64,000 nt of DNA from Bacillus nakamurai (GCF_001584325.1 NZ_LSAZ01000005.1:33642-97641); one strand, 5' to 3'; counted from the stretch's first letter, positions 26,877-37,588 are shown. Numbers and translations: made by a program. The notes: a model not told the origin generated them from the sequence alone.

Positions 26877-28053
26877 ACATGCGGCCATTGTGCTTGATTT
26901 TAGTGCAAATGGGATCGGGATGATTCGCAGCCTGGCCCGAAAAGGAATAGATGTTTACGCGTTTGACACGGAGCAGCCTTATCGTATTGGAAAATCAAGA
27001 TTAGCAACCTGCGGTATATGCCCCAGCCCTTTAACACAAGAGAAAGAGCTTCTGGAATTTCTGTCTGATTTTGCGAAGCAATTCCAAGTAAAGCCGGTAT
27101 TATACGCAGGGGCCGATGACTACGTGGGGTTTATATCCAAATACCGCAAAACATTAGACGAATTTTTTTTATTTTTGCTCCCGAGTCACTCGCTGTTGGA
27201 AACTGTTTTAGATAAACATAAAGCATATGAATTAGCAATTCAGCATAACATCCCTTGTCCGAAAACCTTTTTTCCGAACAATCAAGATGAGCTTGAAGAG
27301 GCTATCGCAACTATTGAGTTCCCGTGTATTTTAAAACCGGTGACCGGGCATGAATTTAGAAAAAAAGTAAACAAAAAAGCAATTGTTATGAAGGATGCAG
27401 CACAATTGCGGAAGGAGTACCAGTCCTACAGAGAAAATGGAAAACTGCTCGTGCAAGAAATCATTCCCGGGGACAATGATTGTTTTTATAAAGTCGCCAC
27501 TTTTTATGATGACCAAATGAAATTACTCGGCTTATTTTCTCTCCAAAAAAACCACCAATTCCCTGCTGATTTTGGTACGGGCGCTCACGTCGTGAGCAAA
27601 CGAATTCCTGAATTAATACAGAAGTGCCTGCCGTTTTTTGAAGCGATTCAGCTGAAAGGTATCGGTATGGCGGAATTTAAAAAGGATCCTCGTGACAATG
27701 TTTATAAATTTATAGAGATTAATCCGCGCTTCTGGCTCACCCATAGCCTCACAGAACCGGCAGGCGTCCATTTCGTTTACATGTATTATCTGTATGTGAC
27801 TGGACAGCATGTGGAGCCCCAGCTCGAACAAAAAGACGGAATCAAGTGGATTTACGGGGTGCGTTACTTCTTAACATTCTTGCAGAAACGAAAAAGAGGA
27901 GAAATGACGTTCCGGACTTTTTGGAAAGGATGCAAAGGGAAAAAAGAGTATGCCCTATTTGCTTGGAATGATCCGATGCCGTTTATCAGAAGCACTTGGT
28001 CCCATCTCAAAAATAGCTGGAAACGGAAGCGAAAGGAAGATCGGCATGCATGA
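26866..28053 (+). CDS. ATP-grasp carboxylate-amine ligase
   Basis: A 395-residue ATP-grasp enzyme. The N-terminal pre-ATP-grasp region (IVLDFSANGIGMIRSLARKG) precedes LDKHKAYELAIQHNIPCPKT, the ATP-binding FPCILKPVTGHEF with KPV lysine, LLVQEIIPGDNDCFYK, and the metal-binding FKKDPRDNVYKFIEINPRFW. Such ligases join an amine to a carboxylate through an acyl phosphate. Next to a PIG-L deacetylase it could acylate a freed amino sugar with an amino acid, as in bacillithiol/mycothiol-like or aminoacyl-sugar routes; that step is inference. ATG 26866 follows CGGAGGGAG; both ends overlap neighbours, so translation is coupled. Confidence 0.85.
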   Translation: MKHEHAAIVLDFSANGIGMIRSLARKGIDVYAFDTEQPYRIGKSRLATCGICPSPLTQEKELLEFLSDFAKQFQVKPVLYAGADDYVGFISKYRKTLDEFFLFLLPSHSLLETVLDKHKAYELAIQHNIPCPKTFFPNNQDELEEAIATIEFPCILKPVTGHEFRKKVNKKAIVMKDAAQLRKEYQSYRENGKLLVQEIIPGDNDCFYKVATFYDDQMKLLGLFSLQKNHQFPADFGTGAHVVSKRIPELIQKCLPFFEAIQLKGIGMAEFKKDPRDNVYKFIEINPRFWLTHSLTEPAGVHFVYMYYLYVTGQHVEPQLEQKDGIKWIYGVRYFLTFLQKRKRGEMTFRTFWKGCKGKKEYALFAWNDPMPFIRSTWSHLKNSWKRKRKEDRHA

Positions 28054-29101
28054 AAAGAATTCTTTGTATGATGCATTTCAAAAGCTGAGAATTGATGAAA
28101 AATTATCGGATTCGTTTGGTGAGATGGCGGCTGTGAAGCCTGATGAAATAACGTGCTTAAAATCAACAAATAGAAGTGCGATTTATAAACTGCTTGTAAG
28201 ACAAAAATCCGGAACCGCTCCGCTTATTTTGAAGGTGTACAATACTATCCGCCACAAAAATGCAGTAGAGATTAATATATACGATAAAGCCCGTTCTGTT
28301 TTAAGCGATTTGCTGCCGGACATATATCTTATAGAAGAAAATGGACATGAGACGTGGGTGTTTATGGAGTTTGTCAGCCAGATCAGGGGGCAGCTTACAT
28401 TTCATCCTAAACATTTCGGTTATATTATTCCATCTGTCGCTGAACTGCACAGCCGCACCTTTGAGAACGAAGACATTCCTGACGGCAAATGGCGGTCATG
28501 GCTTCCGGTATATGATTCGGGAACGATGAGGAAGGAGCGTAATAAACAGATAAAAAAAACAGCGGAATTTATGGACAGGGCACTTGAAGATGAGCGGACA
28601 AAAGAAATCGTGAAGCCTCATTATCGGCAAATCACAACCTTGTTACAACAAGAAGGACCGGATTTTTTCCCCGAACTGATACAAAACGGTTCAGCCATCA
28701 CACATGGCGATCTTCATATGCAGAACATCTGCGCCCACAATGTCTTCAGAAATGAACCGTGGGACATTCAATTTATTGATTGGGAATCAGCGAAATACGC
28801 ACCGGTTTGGTTTGATATGGTTGTGCTGGTTGAAATTTTGCTCGGTTTCAGAAAAGATTGGAGCAAGCATGCAGAAGACATTCGGACTTACAGCGTGAAA
28901 GTATATACGAAAGAAATGAAAAAGCGGGGCATTCATTTTCGGACTCCTCCTATGACTCTTTATAAAATGGCCTACTTGCAGAGAACACTGGAGAAAGGGC
29001 TTCATACTCAATTGCGCAGAATCTTCGACAACCGGGGAGGGGAGCTGCTGCCGTACCATTTAGATAAAGTGTCACGATGGGGCCGGGAATTAGGTTTGTA
29101 G
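28046..29101 (+). CDS. CotS-like/aminoglycoside phosphotransferase-fold kinase
   Basis: A 351-residue protein with the APH/choline-kinase fold. KSTNRSAIYKLLV and LILKVYN form the nucleotide loop and Lys; ITHGDLHMQNIC is the catalytic HGDLHxxN loop; IQFIDWESAKYAP is the metal-binding IDWE motif. Length equals that of the spore-coat CotS family, which has this fold and neighbours a GT4 (CotSA) in B. subtilis. ATG 28046 is eight bases from AAAGGAAG and overlaps the preceding stop. Likely phosphorylates a sugar or amino alcohol of the pathway, but the substrate is unknown. Confidence 0.82.
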   Translation: MHEKNSLYDAFQKLRIDEKLSDSFGEMAAVKPDEITCLKSTNRSAIYKLLVRQKSGTAPLILKVYNTIRHKNAVEINIYDKARSVLSDLLPDIYLIEENGHETWVFMEFVSQIRGQLTFHPKHFGYIIPSVAELHSRTFENEDIPDGKWRSWLPVYDSGTMRKERNKQIKKTAEFMDRALEDERTKEIVKPHYRQITTLLQQEGPDFFPELIQNGSAITHGDLHMQNICAHNVFRNEPWDIQFIDWESAKYAPVWFDMVVLVEILLGFRKDWSKHAEDIRTYSVKVYTKEMKKRGIHFRTPPMTLYKMAYLQRTLEKGLHTQLRRIFDNRGGELLPYHLDKVSRWGRELGL

Positions 29102-29128
29102 GTTTACAGAGAGAGGGGGAGCGAGTTT

Positions 29129-30421
29129 TTGAGAGAAGAGATTGGAAAGTCAAACAGTCTGGTGCCTCTCACATTATTGCGCGTAATGGATCAATTTTAT
29201 GGTATCGAACATCAAAGTGCTCAAGAGACATTACGGCCATTCGGTGTGGAAAGAAAGAACTCCTCCAAAAGAAAAAAGCCATTACGTATTTTGTACGTGA
29301 CCTTTCTTCGTTACCCAAATGTCGGAGGATTAGCGAGTTATATTGCGTCAGTTAAGACAGGTTTTGACAGCATCGGTCATCGGGCAGATGTCATCTCGCC
29401 GCTCCAAATGCCGCCATCTTATTTTCAGGAGGATATCCCGCGGGCCGCTGATGAAATCAGAGCGTTTCTTCTTGGCAGATACGGTGCCGCAAACGAAAAA
29501 GTTGTGAAAAACCTTAGCTATTTACATGTGTTTCAGAGATTTTTGAATGAAATGGACTTAGAACAATATGATTTGTTTCACGCGCAGGATTTATTTGCAG
29601 TCTTTTTGCTGGGATACCTTAATCAGACGTATCAGAGGCCGCTCTTCTTTACGCCTCACGGTCATTTTACTAAAAGCCGGATCAAGTTTTATAAAATACA
29701 AAAGGGTTCACTTGAAGAGGCATACTTCAGCGAAATAGAAAGACAGGGTATTCGAGCTTCGGATAAAATCATTACTATCAGCGATTCCTTTCATGCGCCT
29801 TTAATGGATTACGGCGCGAAGGAGACCCAGCTGAAGACTGTTTATACCGGCATTCAATTTCAGCCCGCACCTCAGCAAAAAAGTGCTGAAAAGCTTGTGA
29901 TTGTGTGTGTTTCCCGTCTGACAGAGCGAAAAGGACATGACGTGCTGCTGGACGCCCTCGCACAAATTCAGCAGCATTTGTCCGGGATTGAAATATGGAT
30001 AATCGGAGACGGAAAAATGCGAAAGATTTTGGAAGAGAAGAGACAAAAGCTAGGTCTTTCCAGTGTGTTTTTCTTCGGAAAACGGCATGATGTGCCAGCG
30101 CTTTTGGCTGAATCATCTATTTTCGTCCTGCCCACGCTAAATGATAATTTTCCCGTAGCGATCATTGAGGCTATGTTTTCCGGTAAAGCCATTATCACAT
30201 CTGACTGTGGGGGAATACCTGAAATGATCCGGCATGAGCAAACAGGGCTAATTTGTCAGCCCGGAAATAGTCGCGAGCTTGCCAATGCTCTCGTATTGCT
30301 GATTACGAATAAGTCTCTCAGAGAACGGCTCGGAAAAGAAGCACACTCATATGCCACGCAGTATCTGCGGCAGGATATCATGGTCTCAGACATATACAGT
30401 GTCTATCATTCATTCCTATAA
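29129..30421 (+). CDS. GT4-family glycosyltransferase (second of two)
   Basis: A 430-residue GT-B enzyme paralogous to the one at 25542. It shares the leader (LVPLTLLRVMDQFYGIEH), the YPNVGGLASYIASVKTGF donor-fold motif, the DLFHAQDLFAVFLLGY segment and NFPVAIIEAMFSGKAIITSD near residue 345. The start is TTG 29129, eight bases after GAGAGGGGGAG; it closes the operon. Two related transferases imply two similar glycosidic bonds in the product. No clear terminator follows, and the next 640 bases hold only remnants. Confidence 0.85.
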   Translation: MREEIGKSNSLVPLTLLRVMDQFYGIEHQSAQETLRPFGVERKNSSKRKKPLRILYVTFLRYPNVGGLASYIASVKTGFDSIGHRADVISPLQMPPSYFQEDIPRAADEIRAFLLGRYGAANEKVVKNLSYLHVFQRFLNEMDLEQYDLFHAQDLFAVFLLGYLNQTYQRPLFFTPHGHFTKSRIKFYKIQKGSLEEAYFSEIERQGIRASDKIITISDSFHAPLMDYGAKETQLKTVYTGIQFQPAPQQKSAEKLVIVCVSRLTERKGHDVLLDALAQIQQHLSGIEIWIIGDGKMRKILEEKRQKLGLSSVFFFGKRHDVPALLAESSIFVLPTLNDNFPVAIIEAMFSGKAIITSDCGGIPEMIRHEQTGLICQPGNSRELANALVLLITNKSLRERLGKEAHSYATQYLRQDIMVSDIYSVYHSFL

Positions 30422-31062
30422 CCAGCGGATCTTTTAGATGATCAAGATGGGTCTTTAGAATATGCAGGTATGTTTTTTGTCTAACCCGTCTATTCCGTCG
30501 ACTGAAATGTTCCCGGCGGGTCCTTCGCAGTATTTGCCGGGTGTGAAGCCGGAATCGTATTCCTGATGGATGATATGAATCATATTTTCAGAAACCTTTT
30601 TATACTGTGCGGACGACCGTGCGCCGATATTTTCAATCATCGGGCCGATCAGCTCCGTCATCAGCCCATCTCTGATCCGCCGATTGACAGGGCTTCTTTT
30701 TTAGCTCCGGCAGGGAAACGAGGGAGAAATAAGTCAATTTAAATATGTAACTTTGTAATCGATTTGATCGATTTTCGTTTGGAATTGTCCTTTTTGGGCA
30801 TTCGTTTTCAGCATTTTGCTTCACTCATGGGCAGGTTGGGAAACTTGCGGCGGCCAGTCCGTATCACAGAAAAATCAAAGAACTGATTTTGGAAAGGAAA
30901 TCGAAAAGATCACGTCTGTTGATTGAAAGTGCTATTTCTATACATATCACGGCGCGAGCAATTTTCAGCGCCGGAACCGTTCAAGACAGTTTTCCGGCGG
31001 CCTTTCGGGTGCTTCAAAAATCAGAAGAGCAGGATGGAAGGCGGCAGTATCTGTCCGGAGAT
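30422..31062. other. Degenerate intergenic stretch with unrecognised coding remnants
   Basis: Gap of about 640 bases. The minus strand carries decayed frames (see 30455-30830), and the right part has open stretches on both strands without ribosome sites. I recognise no gene in it. It marks the junction of the glycoconjugate operon insertion with yycA. Confidence 0.4.
30455..30830 (-). pseudogene. Unrecognised decayed coding remnant
   Basis: On the minus strand a 68-codon frame (MTELIGPMIENIGARSSAQY... ending HTCIF) is preceded, in a different frame, by a stretch containing KGQFQTKIDQIDYKVTYLN interrupted by stops. The composition looks like real coding sequence broken by frameshifts. I do not recognise the family. 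Confidence 0.3.
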
Positions 31063-31098
31063 AAAAAAGAGGCTGGAGTTGAATATCCAGCCTCTTTT
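31063..31098 (-). terminator. Terminator after yycA
   Basis: AAAAAAGAGGCTGGA-GTTGAATA-TCCAGCCTCTTTT; T runs lie on both sides, so it can act in both directions. Confidence 0.88.
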
Positions 31099-31104
31099 CT
31101 CTTG

Positions 31105-33134
31105 CTATTTTGTTATTTCATACAGAGTCTGCCGACTTTGTCCGCCGGGTCCGCCCATCTGGGAAGAGCTTTTTGTTTTGGTGGTGCTGCTGTACTTGTC
31201 AGCCGAGATTTTTGTGCCGTTCTTTTTGATCCAAGAAACGAGTTTCGTGTTTCCTGAGTTGTTACCGGATAGTAAGAAATACTTCACTTTTCCTTCATCG
31301 ACGAGTTTTTTCAGCTGTGCCGCTGTCAAAATCGGATCAGTGCCGTTAAAGCCGCCGAGCGCCATGACTGATTCATCCGTGTTGATGATATAAGGCGCGG
31401 CCGTTACCGTTGTCAATGTGGCAAACAGGTATTCTTCGCCTGTATTATGCTTTTTCAAGTAGGACAGCAGGCCTGAATCGACGTCAGAGGTAAACATATT
31501 GCCCCCGCTTGAACTCTTCAGCTGCGAGCCGGATTCAGGGATGACGCTGTTGCCTCCATAAAGTATCGGTGTGGCCGACCAGTAAAGCGGTGTGACCATT
31601 AAGACGCACAGGGCGATGATGGTTATTTGTTTGCTGAACGGCTGCTTGTGCTTCATGACAAGCAGCCCCATGACTGCACCGAGCCCTAAAAGTCCGAGTC
31701 CGTACATCCAAGCGCTGCCGATTTGGCTTGTATACGCGCTTAATATGCAGATCTGGAATGCGGCTGTGAGAGAGACCGCCGCCGGGAGCAGATAGCCTGT
31801 CCAATCTTTAGAGCTTTTGTATAAGGCGTACATGGCGTGCCACCCGATTCCGCAAAGGGCTGCGATTGGCGGCGCCAGCATGATCAAGTAGTACGGATGG
31901 AAAAAGCTTGCGACGCTGAAAAAACCGGCGGCAGGCACAAGCCACGCTGCCCAGAACATGGTTTCTTTCATTTCATCTGTTTTTTCACGGCGATTGCGGA
32001 ACCAGCTGATGACAACACCAAGCAGTCCGATCAGCGCGAATGGAAGCATCCAGCTGATTTGGCCTGACAATTCCGATTGGAAGAGCCGAAGCGGGCCTGC
32101 AGTGCCGTTTCCGTACATGTTCATGCTTTTTCCGCCGCCTGGACCGCCATGGCTTTTGCCCGTTCCCTGTGAGCCTCCTCCGTGCGTCGGCGGGGTCCCG
32201 CCTCCTTGCGGCGGGTTCCGTTTTTGCTGCTGTTTCCTTTCTGGGCATTGCCGTCTGCCGATGAGCTGTTTGCTCCCGGCGGCTGCATGTTCATGCCGTC
32301 TTGCGTCGTGCCTTTTCCTGCGGCGTTCATGGTGCCGTGGGACAGGCCTGTCGTTTGTCCGAGCAGCCGCTCTGTTCCGTTATAGCCGAACGCAAGCTCA
32401 AGCACGGAGTTTGTCTGGCTGCTGCCGATATAAGGACGGCTGGATGAAGAAATTGAATCAACTGTCACTGCCCACGAGACGGACAGCGCTGCGAAGACTA
32501 CCAAAGATGCGAGAAGAGAAATGATTTTTTTCTTGATGGATGTTTTTGATGCTATGAGATAAAACAGCAGAAAAGCCGGAAGCACCATATAGGCTTGCAT
32601 CATTTTCATATTAAAAGCAAGGCCGCCAAGAGCAAATGCGGCCAAAAGCCAAATGACTCTCCCCCGTTTCACGGCGCGCATTAAGCACCATGAACCGAAA
32701 AGCAGTGTAAAGACGAGCATGCTGTCAATATTATTCGTCCGGCTGACGGCTGCCGCAATCGGCGTCAGCGCCATGACAAGGGCGGTGACCCGGGCCGCGC
32801 CTGTGCCGAACTTCGGTTTGATCATGATGTAAAGCAGAATGACCGATCCGAGCCCTGCGAGAGCCTGAGGAATGATCACGCTCCATGTATGTACGCCGAA
32901 GATCAATGCGAAAATCGTTTGAATCCATAATGCAACCGGCGGTTTATCCACCGTAACAAAGCCGGAAGGGTCAAAGGATGCATAGAAGAAATTGCGAAAG
33001 CTTTGCGTCATGCTTTTGACAGATGCCAGATAATATTGGTTCGCGGCATCATCCTGCCAAATGCCGTACATATTCAAAAAAGCCGCTATGAACAAAATGC
33101 CGATAAGGACTATGTCTATTCGTTTTATTTTCAA
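31105..33134 (-). pseudogene. yycA: YycA, PMT-type glycosyltransferase, frameshifted
   Basis: Two overlapping frames together make one multi-spanning membrane glycosyltransferase of the PMT/ArnT (GT39/GT83-like) type. The first frame starts at TTG 33134 (behind AAGAAGTGA), with IDIVLIGILFIAAFLNMYGI and the DDAANQYYLASV acidic luminal loop, and ends in a Gly/Ser-rich loop. The second frame resumes with GGPGGGKSMNMYGNGTAGPL, several membrane helices and a soluble C-terminal domain ending at 31105. The frames join if one base is added at the A5 tract at about 32222-32226 (T on the plus strand), so a single-base deletion separates them. In B. subtilis yycA sits at the same place. This may be a true mutation, phase variation or an assembly error. 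Confidence 0.8.
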
Positions 33135-33237
33135 TGTGTTCACTTCTTTTGTGACCCCATTGTAAAAAACAAATATGAAAAAGTTATGAATAAAGGATAA
33201 CGATTCAAAGAACGTTTTACCAGAATTTTCTCCATGC

Positions 33238-33272
33238 AAAAAAGAGGCGGAAAGCCATTGCTTCCGCCTCCC
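33238..33272 (-). terminator. Terminator after yycC
   Basis: AGAGGCGGAAGC ... GCTTCCGCCT forms a stem with TTTTTT tail on the minus strand, about 25 bases beyond the yycC stop. Confidence 0.85.
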
Positions 33273-33294
33273 GCACATATATATGAGAGCAGCC

Positions 33295-33438
33295 TTAATT
33301 GTTATCATTCTCTTTTTGAATTTCAGCTAATTTGGCAAGCAGAATGTGCTGAGGCATGTGCATGATCTGCTCAATCGGCAGATTCAGTGATTCTGCAAGC
33401 TTTTGAGCCGTATCGGCGGAAATTTGCAGCGGTTTCAT
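33295..33438 (-). CDS. yycC: YycC, small conserved protein
   Basis: A 47-residue protein, MKPLQISADTAQKLAESLNL then PIEQIMHMPQHILLAKLAEI and a KENDNN tail. The ribosome site GGAAGGAGTG precedes ATG 33438. It resembles the YycC family of small Bacillus proteins with no known function and lies in the expected place between yycA and yycD. Confidence 0.85.
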   Translation of the reverse strand: MKPLQISADTAQKLAESLNLPIEQIMHMPQHILLAKLAEIQKENDNN

Positions 33439-33556
33439 GATATCACTCCTTCCGTTTCTCCATTGTACTAAAATCAGAAATCAATCGTAAGAGGATATGA
33501 CAAAGGAATGGAGGTTTGCACAGCAGGGCTTTCAACTTAAATGGGGGAGGTTTCAT

Positions 33557-33766
33557 ATGCAATCGCCATTAATGTTATTACAGCAAAAGCTGGCTGATTA
33601 TCAAAAAAAAGCCGCAGAATTACGCACGTTAGACGAATTTATCATGCTGAAACAGAGATTACAGGAAATGATGAGAGCGTTTGCCGCCTATGAAGAATGG
33701 GATCTTTATCAAAAAACGGCCGATCTCATGGCGCAGACAGTACTGCATATACGTTTCATCGAATAA
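33557..33766 (+). CDS. yycD: YycD, small helical protein (DUF2533-type)
   Basis: A 69-residue alpha-helical protein (LLQQKLADYQKKAAELRTLD... ), starting at ATG 33557 behind GGGGGAGG. It sits in the B. subtilis position of yycD, divergent from yycC. Function unknown. Confidence 0.82.
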   Translation: MQSPLMLLQQKLADYQKKAAELRTLDEFIMLKQRLQEMMRAFAAYEEWDLYQKTADLMAQTVLHIRFIE

Positions 33767-33798
33767 GAAAAGCCCTCGCGGGACGAAGGCTTTTCTTA
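33765..33798. terminator. Bidirectional terminator
   Basis: AAGAAAAGCC-CTCGCGGGACGAA-GGCTTTTCTT, between convergent yycD and the DUF2188 gene. Confidence 0.85.
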
Positions 33799-33993
33799 AA
33801 ATGACCGTTCTTCTCGTATGTTTTTATGCTGGTCATAAATGACAAGCTTAGACGGGCTGTTTTCCTTTGCCGTCTGCTCTGCTTTCTCAATAGCGGCGTC
33901 CTTTGACGTGTATAAAGCTGTCGGCGCCACATTTTCCACCTTTACAAACCAGCCGTCCGCATCAATACTGGGTGTTACCGCATACGTTTTCAT
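33796..33993 (-). CDS. DUF2188 domain protein
   Basis: A 65-residue protein beginning MKTYAVTPSIDADGWFVKVE with the DUF2188 pattern: a strand containing GWFVKVE, a Ser/Ala-rich DAAIEKAEQTAKENSPSKLV helix, and the VIYDQHKNI terminal strand. Ribosome site TAGGAGGTAAGAAGG precedes ATG 33993. Function unknown; found widely as a small conserved Bacillus protein. Confidence 0.82.
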   Translation of the reverse strand: MKTYAVTPSIDADGWFVKVENVAPTALYTSKDAAIEKAEQTAKENSPSKLVIYDQHKNIREERSF

Positions 33994-34166
33994 CCTTCTT
34001 ACCTCCTATTTTTTCGATTACTCCTCTGTTTCCCGGCAGTTGGTACAGCGAAACACATAAATAGTTGGACTGACAAAAAAAGGGAAAACGAGATAATTCT
34101 ATTTTTTTTCTTGAGAAATGGTAAAATGGAGTTTGGATATTTTTTAAGGAGAGGACGGTGCTTAGC

Positions 34167-35531
34167 ATGACAGACCTTCTGAATGATCGGCTGCCGCCGC
34201 AAAATATAGAAGCCGAACAGGCCGTGTTAGGTGCTATTTTTTTACAGCCGTCTGCGTTAACACTGGCTTCTGAAGTGTTGATTCCAGATGATTTCTACAG
34301 AATGTCACACCAAAAAATTTACAATGCCATGCTGGTGCTTGGAGACCGCGGCGAACCTGTTGATTTGGTGACGGTGACCTCAGAACTTGCGAATACCGAT
34401 TTATTAGAAGAGGTGGGGGGCGTCTCTTACCTTACGGACATCGCAAATTCGGTTCCGACAGCGGCTAATATAGAATACTACGCGAAAATCGTGGAGGAAA
34501 AATCGATTCTCCGCCGTTTAATCAGAACCGCCACAACGATTGCCCAAGACGGGTATACACGTGAGGATGAAGTCGAGGATTTATTAAGCGATGCGGAAAA
34601 AACGATTATGGAGGTCGCTCAGCGAAAAAATTCGGGCGCCTTTCAAAATATTAAAGACGTCCTTGTTCAAACATACGATAATATCGAACAGCTTCATAAC
34701 CGGAAAGGTGATATTACCGGGATTCCGACGGGCTTTATTGAGCTTGACCGGATGACGGCGGGTTTCCAGCGAAACGATTTAATCATCGTCGCGGCCCGTC
34801 CTTCTGTGGGGAAGACCGCGTTTGCCTTAAACATTGCGCAGAACGTCGCCACCAAAACGGATGAAAGCGTCGCGATTTTTAGTCTTGAGATGGGCGCCGA
34901 GCAGCTCGTCATGCGTATGCTTTGCGCAGAGGGGAATATTAACGCCCAAAACCTCAGAACGGGGAATCTGACGGAAGAGGATTGGGGCAAGCTGACGATG
35001 GCGATGGGGAGCCTGTCAAACAGCGGAATCTTTATTGATGACACCCCCGGAATCCGCGTCAGCGAAATCCGCTCAAAGTGCCGCAGACTGAAGCAGGAGA
35101 ACGGTTTGGGCATGATTTTGATTGACTATTTGCAGCTCATTCAGGGAAGCGGGCGCTCAAGCGACAACCGCCAGCAAGAGGTATCGGAAATTTCCAGGGC
35201 GCTAAAATCGCTGGCAAGGGAACTTGAGGTGCCGGTCATCGCTTTGTCTCAGCTCTCCCGCGGTGTTGAGCAGCGGCAGGATAAACGCCCGATGATGTCA
35301 GACATCCGTGAATCGGGAAGTATCGAGCAGGATGCCGATATCGTCGCATTCCTGTACCGTGATGACTACTATGATAAAGAATCCGAAAACAAAAACATCA
35401 TCGAAATCATTATTGCCAAACAGCGTAACGGCCCGGTGGGCACCGTCTCACTTGCATTTGTGAAGGAGTACAATAAATTCGTTAACTTGGAACGGCGCTT
35501 TGACGACGGCGGTGTTCCGGCGGGTGCGTAA
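34167..35531 (+). CDS. dnaC: DnaC, replicative DNA helicase (DnaB family)
   Basis: A 454-residue hexameric helicase (DnaC of B. subtilis, DnaB elsewhere). Residues 1-150 form the N-terminal collar domain; the RecA-fold C-domain has Walker A AARPSVGKTAFAL, Walker B MILIDYLQLIQG and the hexamer motifs H3/H4 (QVSEISRALKS... and RESGSIEQDADIV). It unwinds DNA at the fork and is loaded by DnaI/DnaB/DnaD. ATG 34167 gives the same length as the B. subtilis protein; GTG 34158 is closer to GGAGAGG and would add three residues. A terminator follows. Confidence 0.98.
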   Translation: MTDLLNDRLPPQNIEAEQAVLGAIFLQPSALTLASEVLIPDDFYRMSHQKIYNAMLVLGDRGEPVDLVTVTSELANTDLLEEVGGVSYLTDIANSVPTAANIEYYAKIVEEKSILRRLIRTATTIAQDGYTREDEVEDLLSDAEKTIMEVAQRKNSGAFQNIKDVLVQTYDNIEQLHNRKGDITGIPTGFIELDRMTAGFQRNDLIIVAARPSVGKTAFALNIAQNVATKTDESVAIFSLEMGAEQLVMRMLCAEGNINAQNLRTGNLTEEDWGKLTMAMGSLSNSGIFIDDTPGIRVSEIRSKCRRLKQENGLGMILIDYLQLIQGSGRSSDNRQQEVSEISRALKSLARELEVPVIALSQLSRGVEQRQDKRPMMSDIRESGSIEQDADIVAFLYRDDYYDKESENKNIIEIIIAKQRNGPVGTVSLAFVKEYNKFVNLERRFDDGGVPAGA

Positions 35532-35560
35532 AGCCTCAAGCTATGTCTTGAGGCTTTTTT
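35531..35560 (+). terminator. Terminator of dnaC
   Basis: AAGCCTCAAG-CTATGT-CTTGAGGCTT followed by T run. Confidence 0.9.
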
Positions 35561-35647
35561 CATCCGAAAGAATGAGGAATTGCCGATCGTTCGGCAGGGG
35601 AAAAAATGAAAGCGTTTTTATATAATGACAAAAAAGGAGTGAGTGAG

Positions 35648-36061
35648 ATGACTATTGAATTCCCGCAATTTCAAGCGGCGCAAATCCGGGTGGCGCGGCC
35701 GACCGGACAGCTCAATGAAATCATCAGGTTTTATGAAGAAGGCCTCGGTCTGAAAAGAGTCGGCGAATTCTCCGGACATAACGGATACAGCGGCGTGATG
35801 TTCGGGATGCCGGATACGCAATACCACTTAGAATTTACGGAAGAAACGGGCGCATCCGCCCCGGCACCCGTCCCGCACGGTGACAGCCTGCTTGTTTTTT
35901 ACATGCAGGATCAACAGGAAGTCATTCGCATCAGCACGAAATTGAAGCAGATGGGGTTTAAGGAGAAAGATCCGGAGAATCCGTACTGGAAGGAAAAAGG
36001 CGTGACGATAGAAGATCCTGACGGCTGGCGGATCGTTCTGATGAATACGAGCGGAATATAA
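35648..36061 (+). CDS. yycE: YycE, VOC/glyoxalase-fold protein
   Basis: A 137-residue VOC protein. QAAQIRVARPTGQLNEIIRF starts the first unit and YHLEFTEE and VTIEDPDGWRIVLM carry the candidate metal ligands. Its position between dnaC and purA matches yycE. ATG 35648 follows AAAGGAGTGAG; an upstream in-frame ATG at 35606 has no ribosome site. Substrate unknown; relatives are thought to handle electrophiles. Confidence 0.9.
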   Translation: MTIEFPQFQAAQIRVARPTGQLNEIIRFYEEGLGLKRVGEFSGHNGYSGVMFGMPDTQYHLEFTEETGASAPAPVPHGDSLLVFYMQDQQEVIRISTKLKQMGFKEKDPENPYWKEKGVTIEDPDGWRIVLMNTSGI

Positions 36062-36069
36062 GAGTTTCT

Positions 36070-36100
36070 TTGAACCCGGGTTTCCGGGTTCTTTTTCTTG
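36070..36100 (+). terminator. Terminator of yycE
   Basis: GAACCCGG-GTT-TCCGGGTTC followed by T-rich tail. Confidence 0.85.
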
Positions 36101-36163
36101 TTAAAGCGTGAAAGTTTCACGAGTAATAGATAACAAAGTAAAGAGAAAACGCTTTTAATTAAG

Positions 36164-36243
36164 ATTAAGGCGAACAAATATAGAATAATAAGATTTTAAT
36201 GTTCGGATTTACGATTGACTTTCTGTTTCTGCACTGATACACT
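36164..36243 (+). promoter_or_regulatory. purA promoter with two PurR boxes
   Basis: Two inverted PurBoxes are visible: AGGCGAACAAATA (about 36167-36179), and AATCCGAACATTAAAA on the minus strand (36210-36195), which fully fits AWWWCCGAACWWT. The inter-box spacing of about 16 bases is that of known PurR sites. The -35 TTGACT (36215-36220) and -10 TACACT (36238-36243) lie 17 bases apart just downstream. PurR should repress purA when PRPP is low. Confidence 0.8.
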
Positions 36244-36259
36244 TAATTTGTTTGAATAG

Positions 36260-37588
<1,329 letters not shown>

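Noticed and set aside
24889..30421. Operon as the bacillithiol pathway itself (bshA/bshB)
   Set aside because: bshA and bshB1 lie elsewhere in Bacillus genomes; these GT4s carry an extra N-terminal segment and the set includes a kinase and a different ligase, so at most the chemistry is analogous.
31958..32524. 188-codon plus-strand frame opposite yycA
   Set aside because: Proline/cysteine-rich antisense shadow of the low-complexity loop; no ribosome site.
31105..33308. Two separate membrane proteins in place of one broken yycA
   Set aside because: The second frame lacks a ribosome site before its first ATG (32124) and the protein halves join smoothly into a normal PMT-type topology.
35607..35620. 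Possible CcpA cre site before yycE (TGAAAGCGTTTTTA)
   Set aside because: It has one mismatch to the core and yycE has no carbon-control context; the same bases may just be promoter sequence (TATAAT follows).
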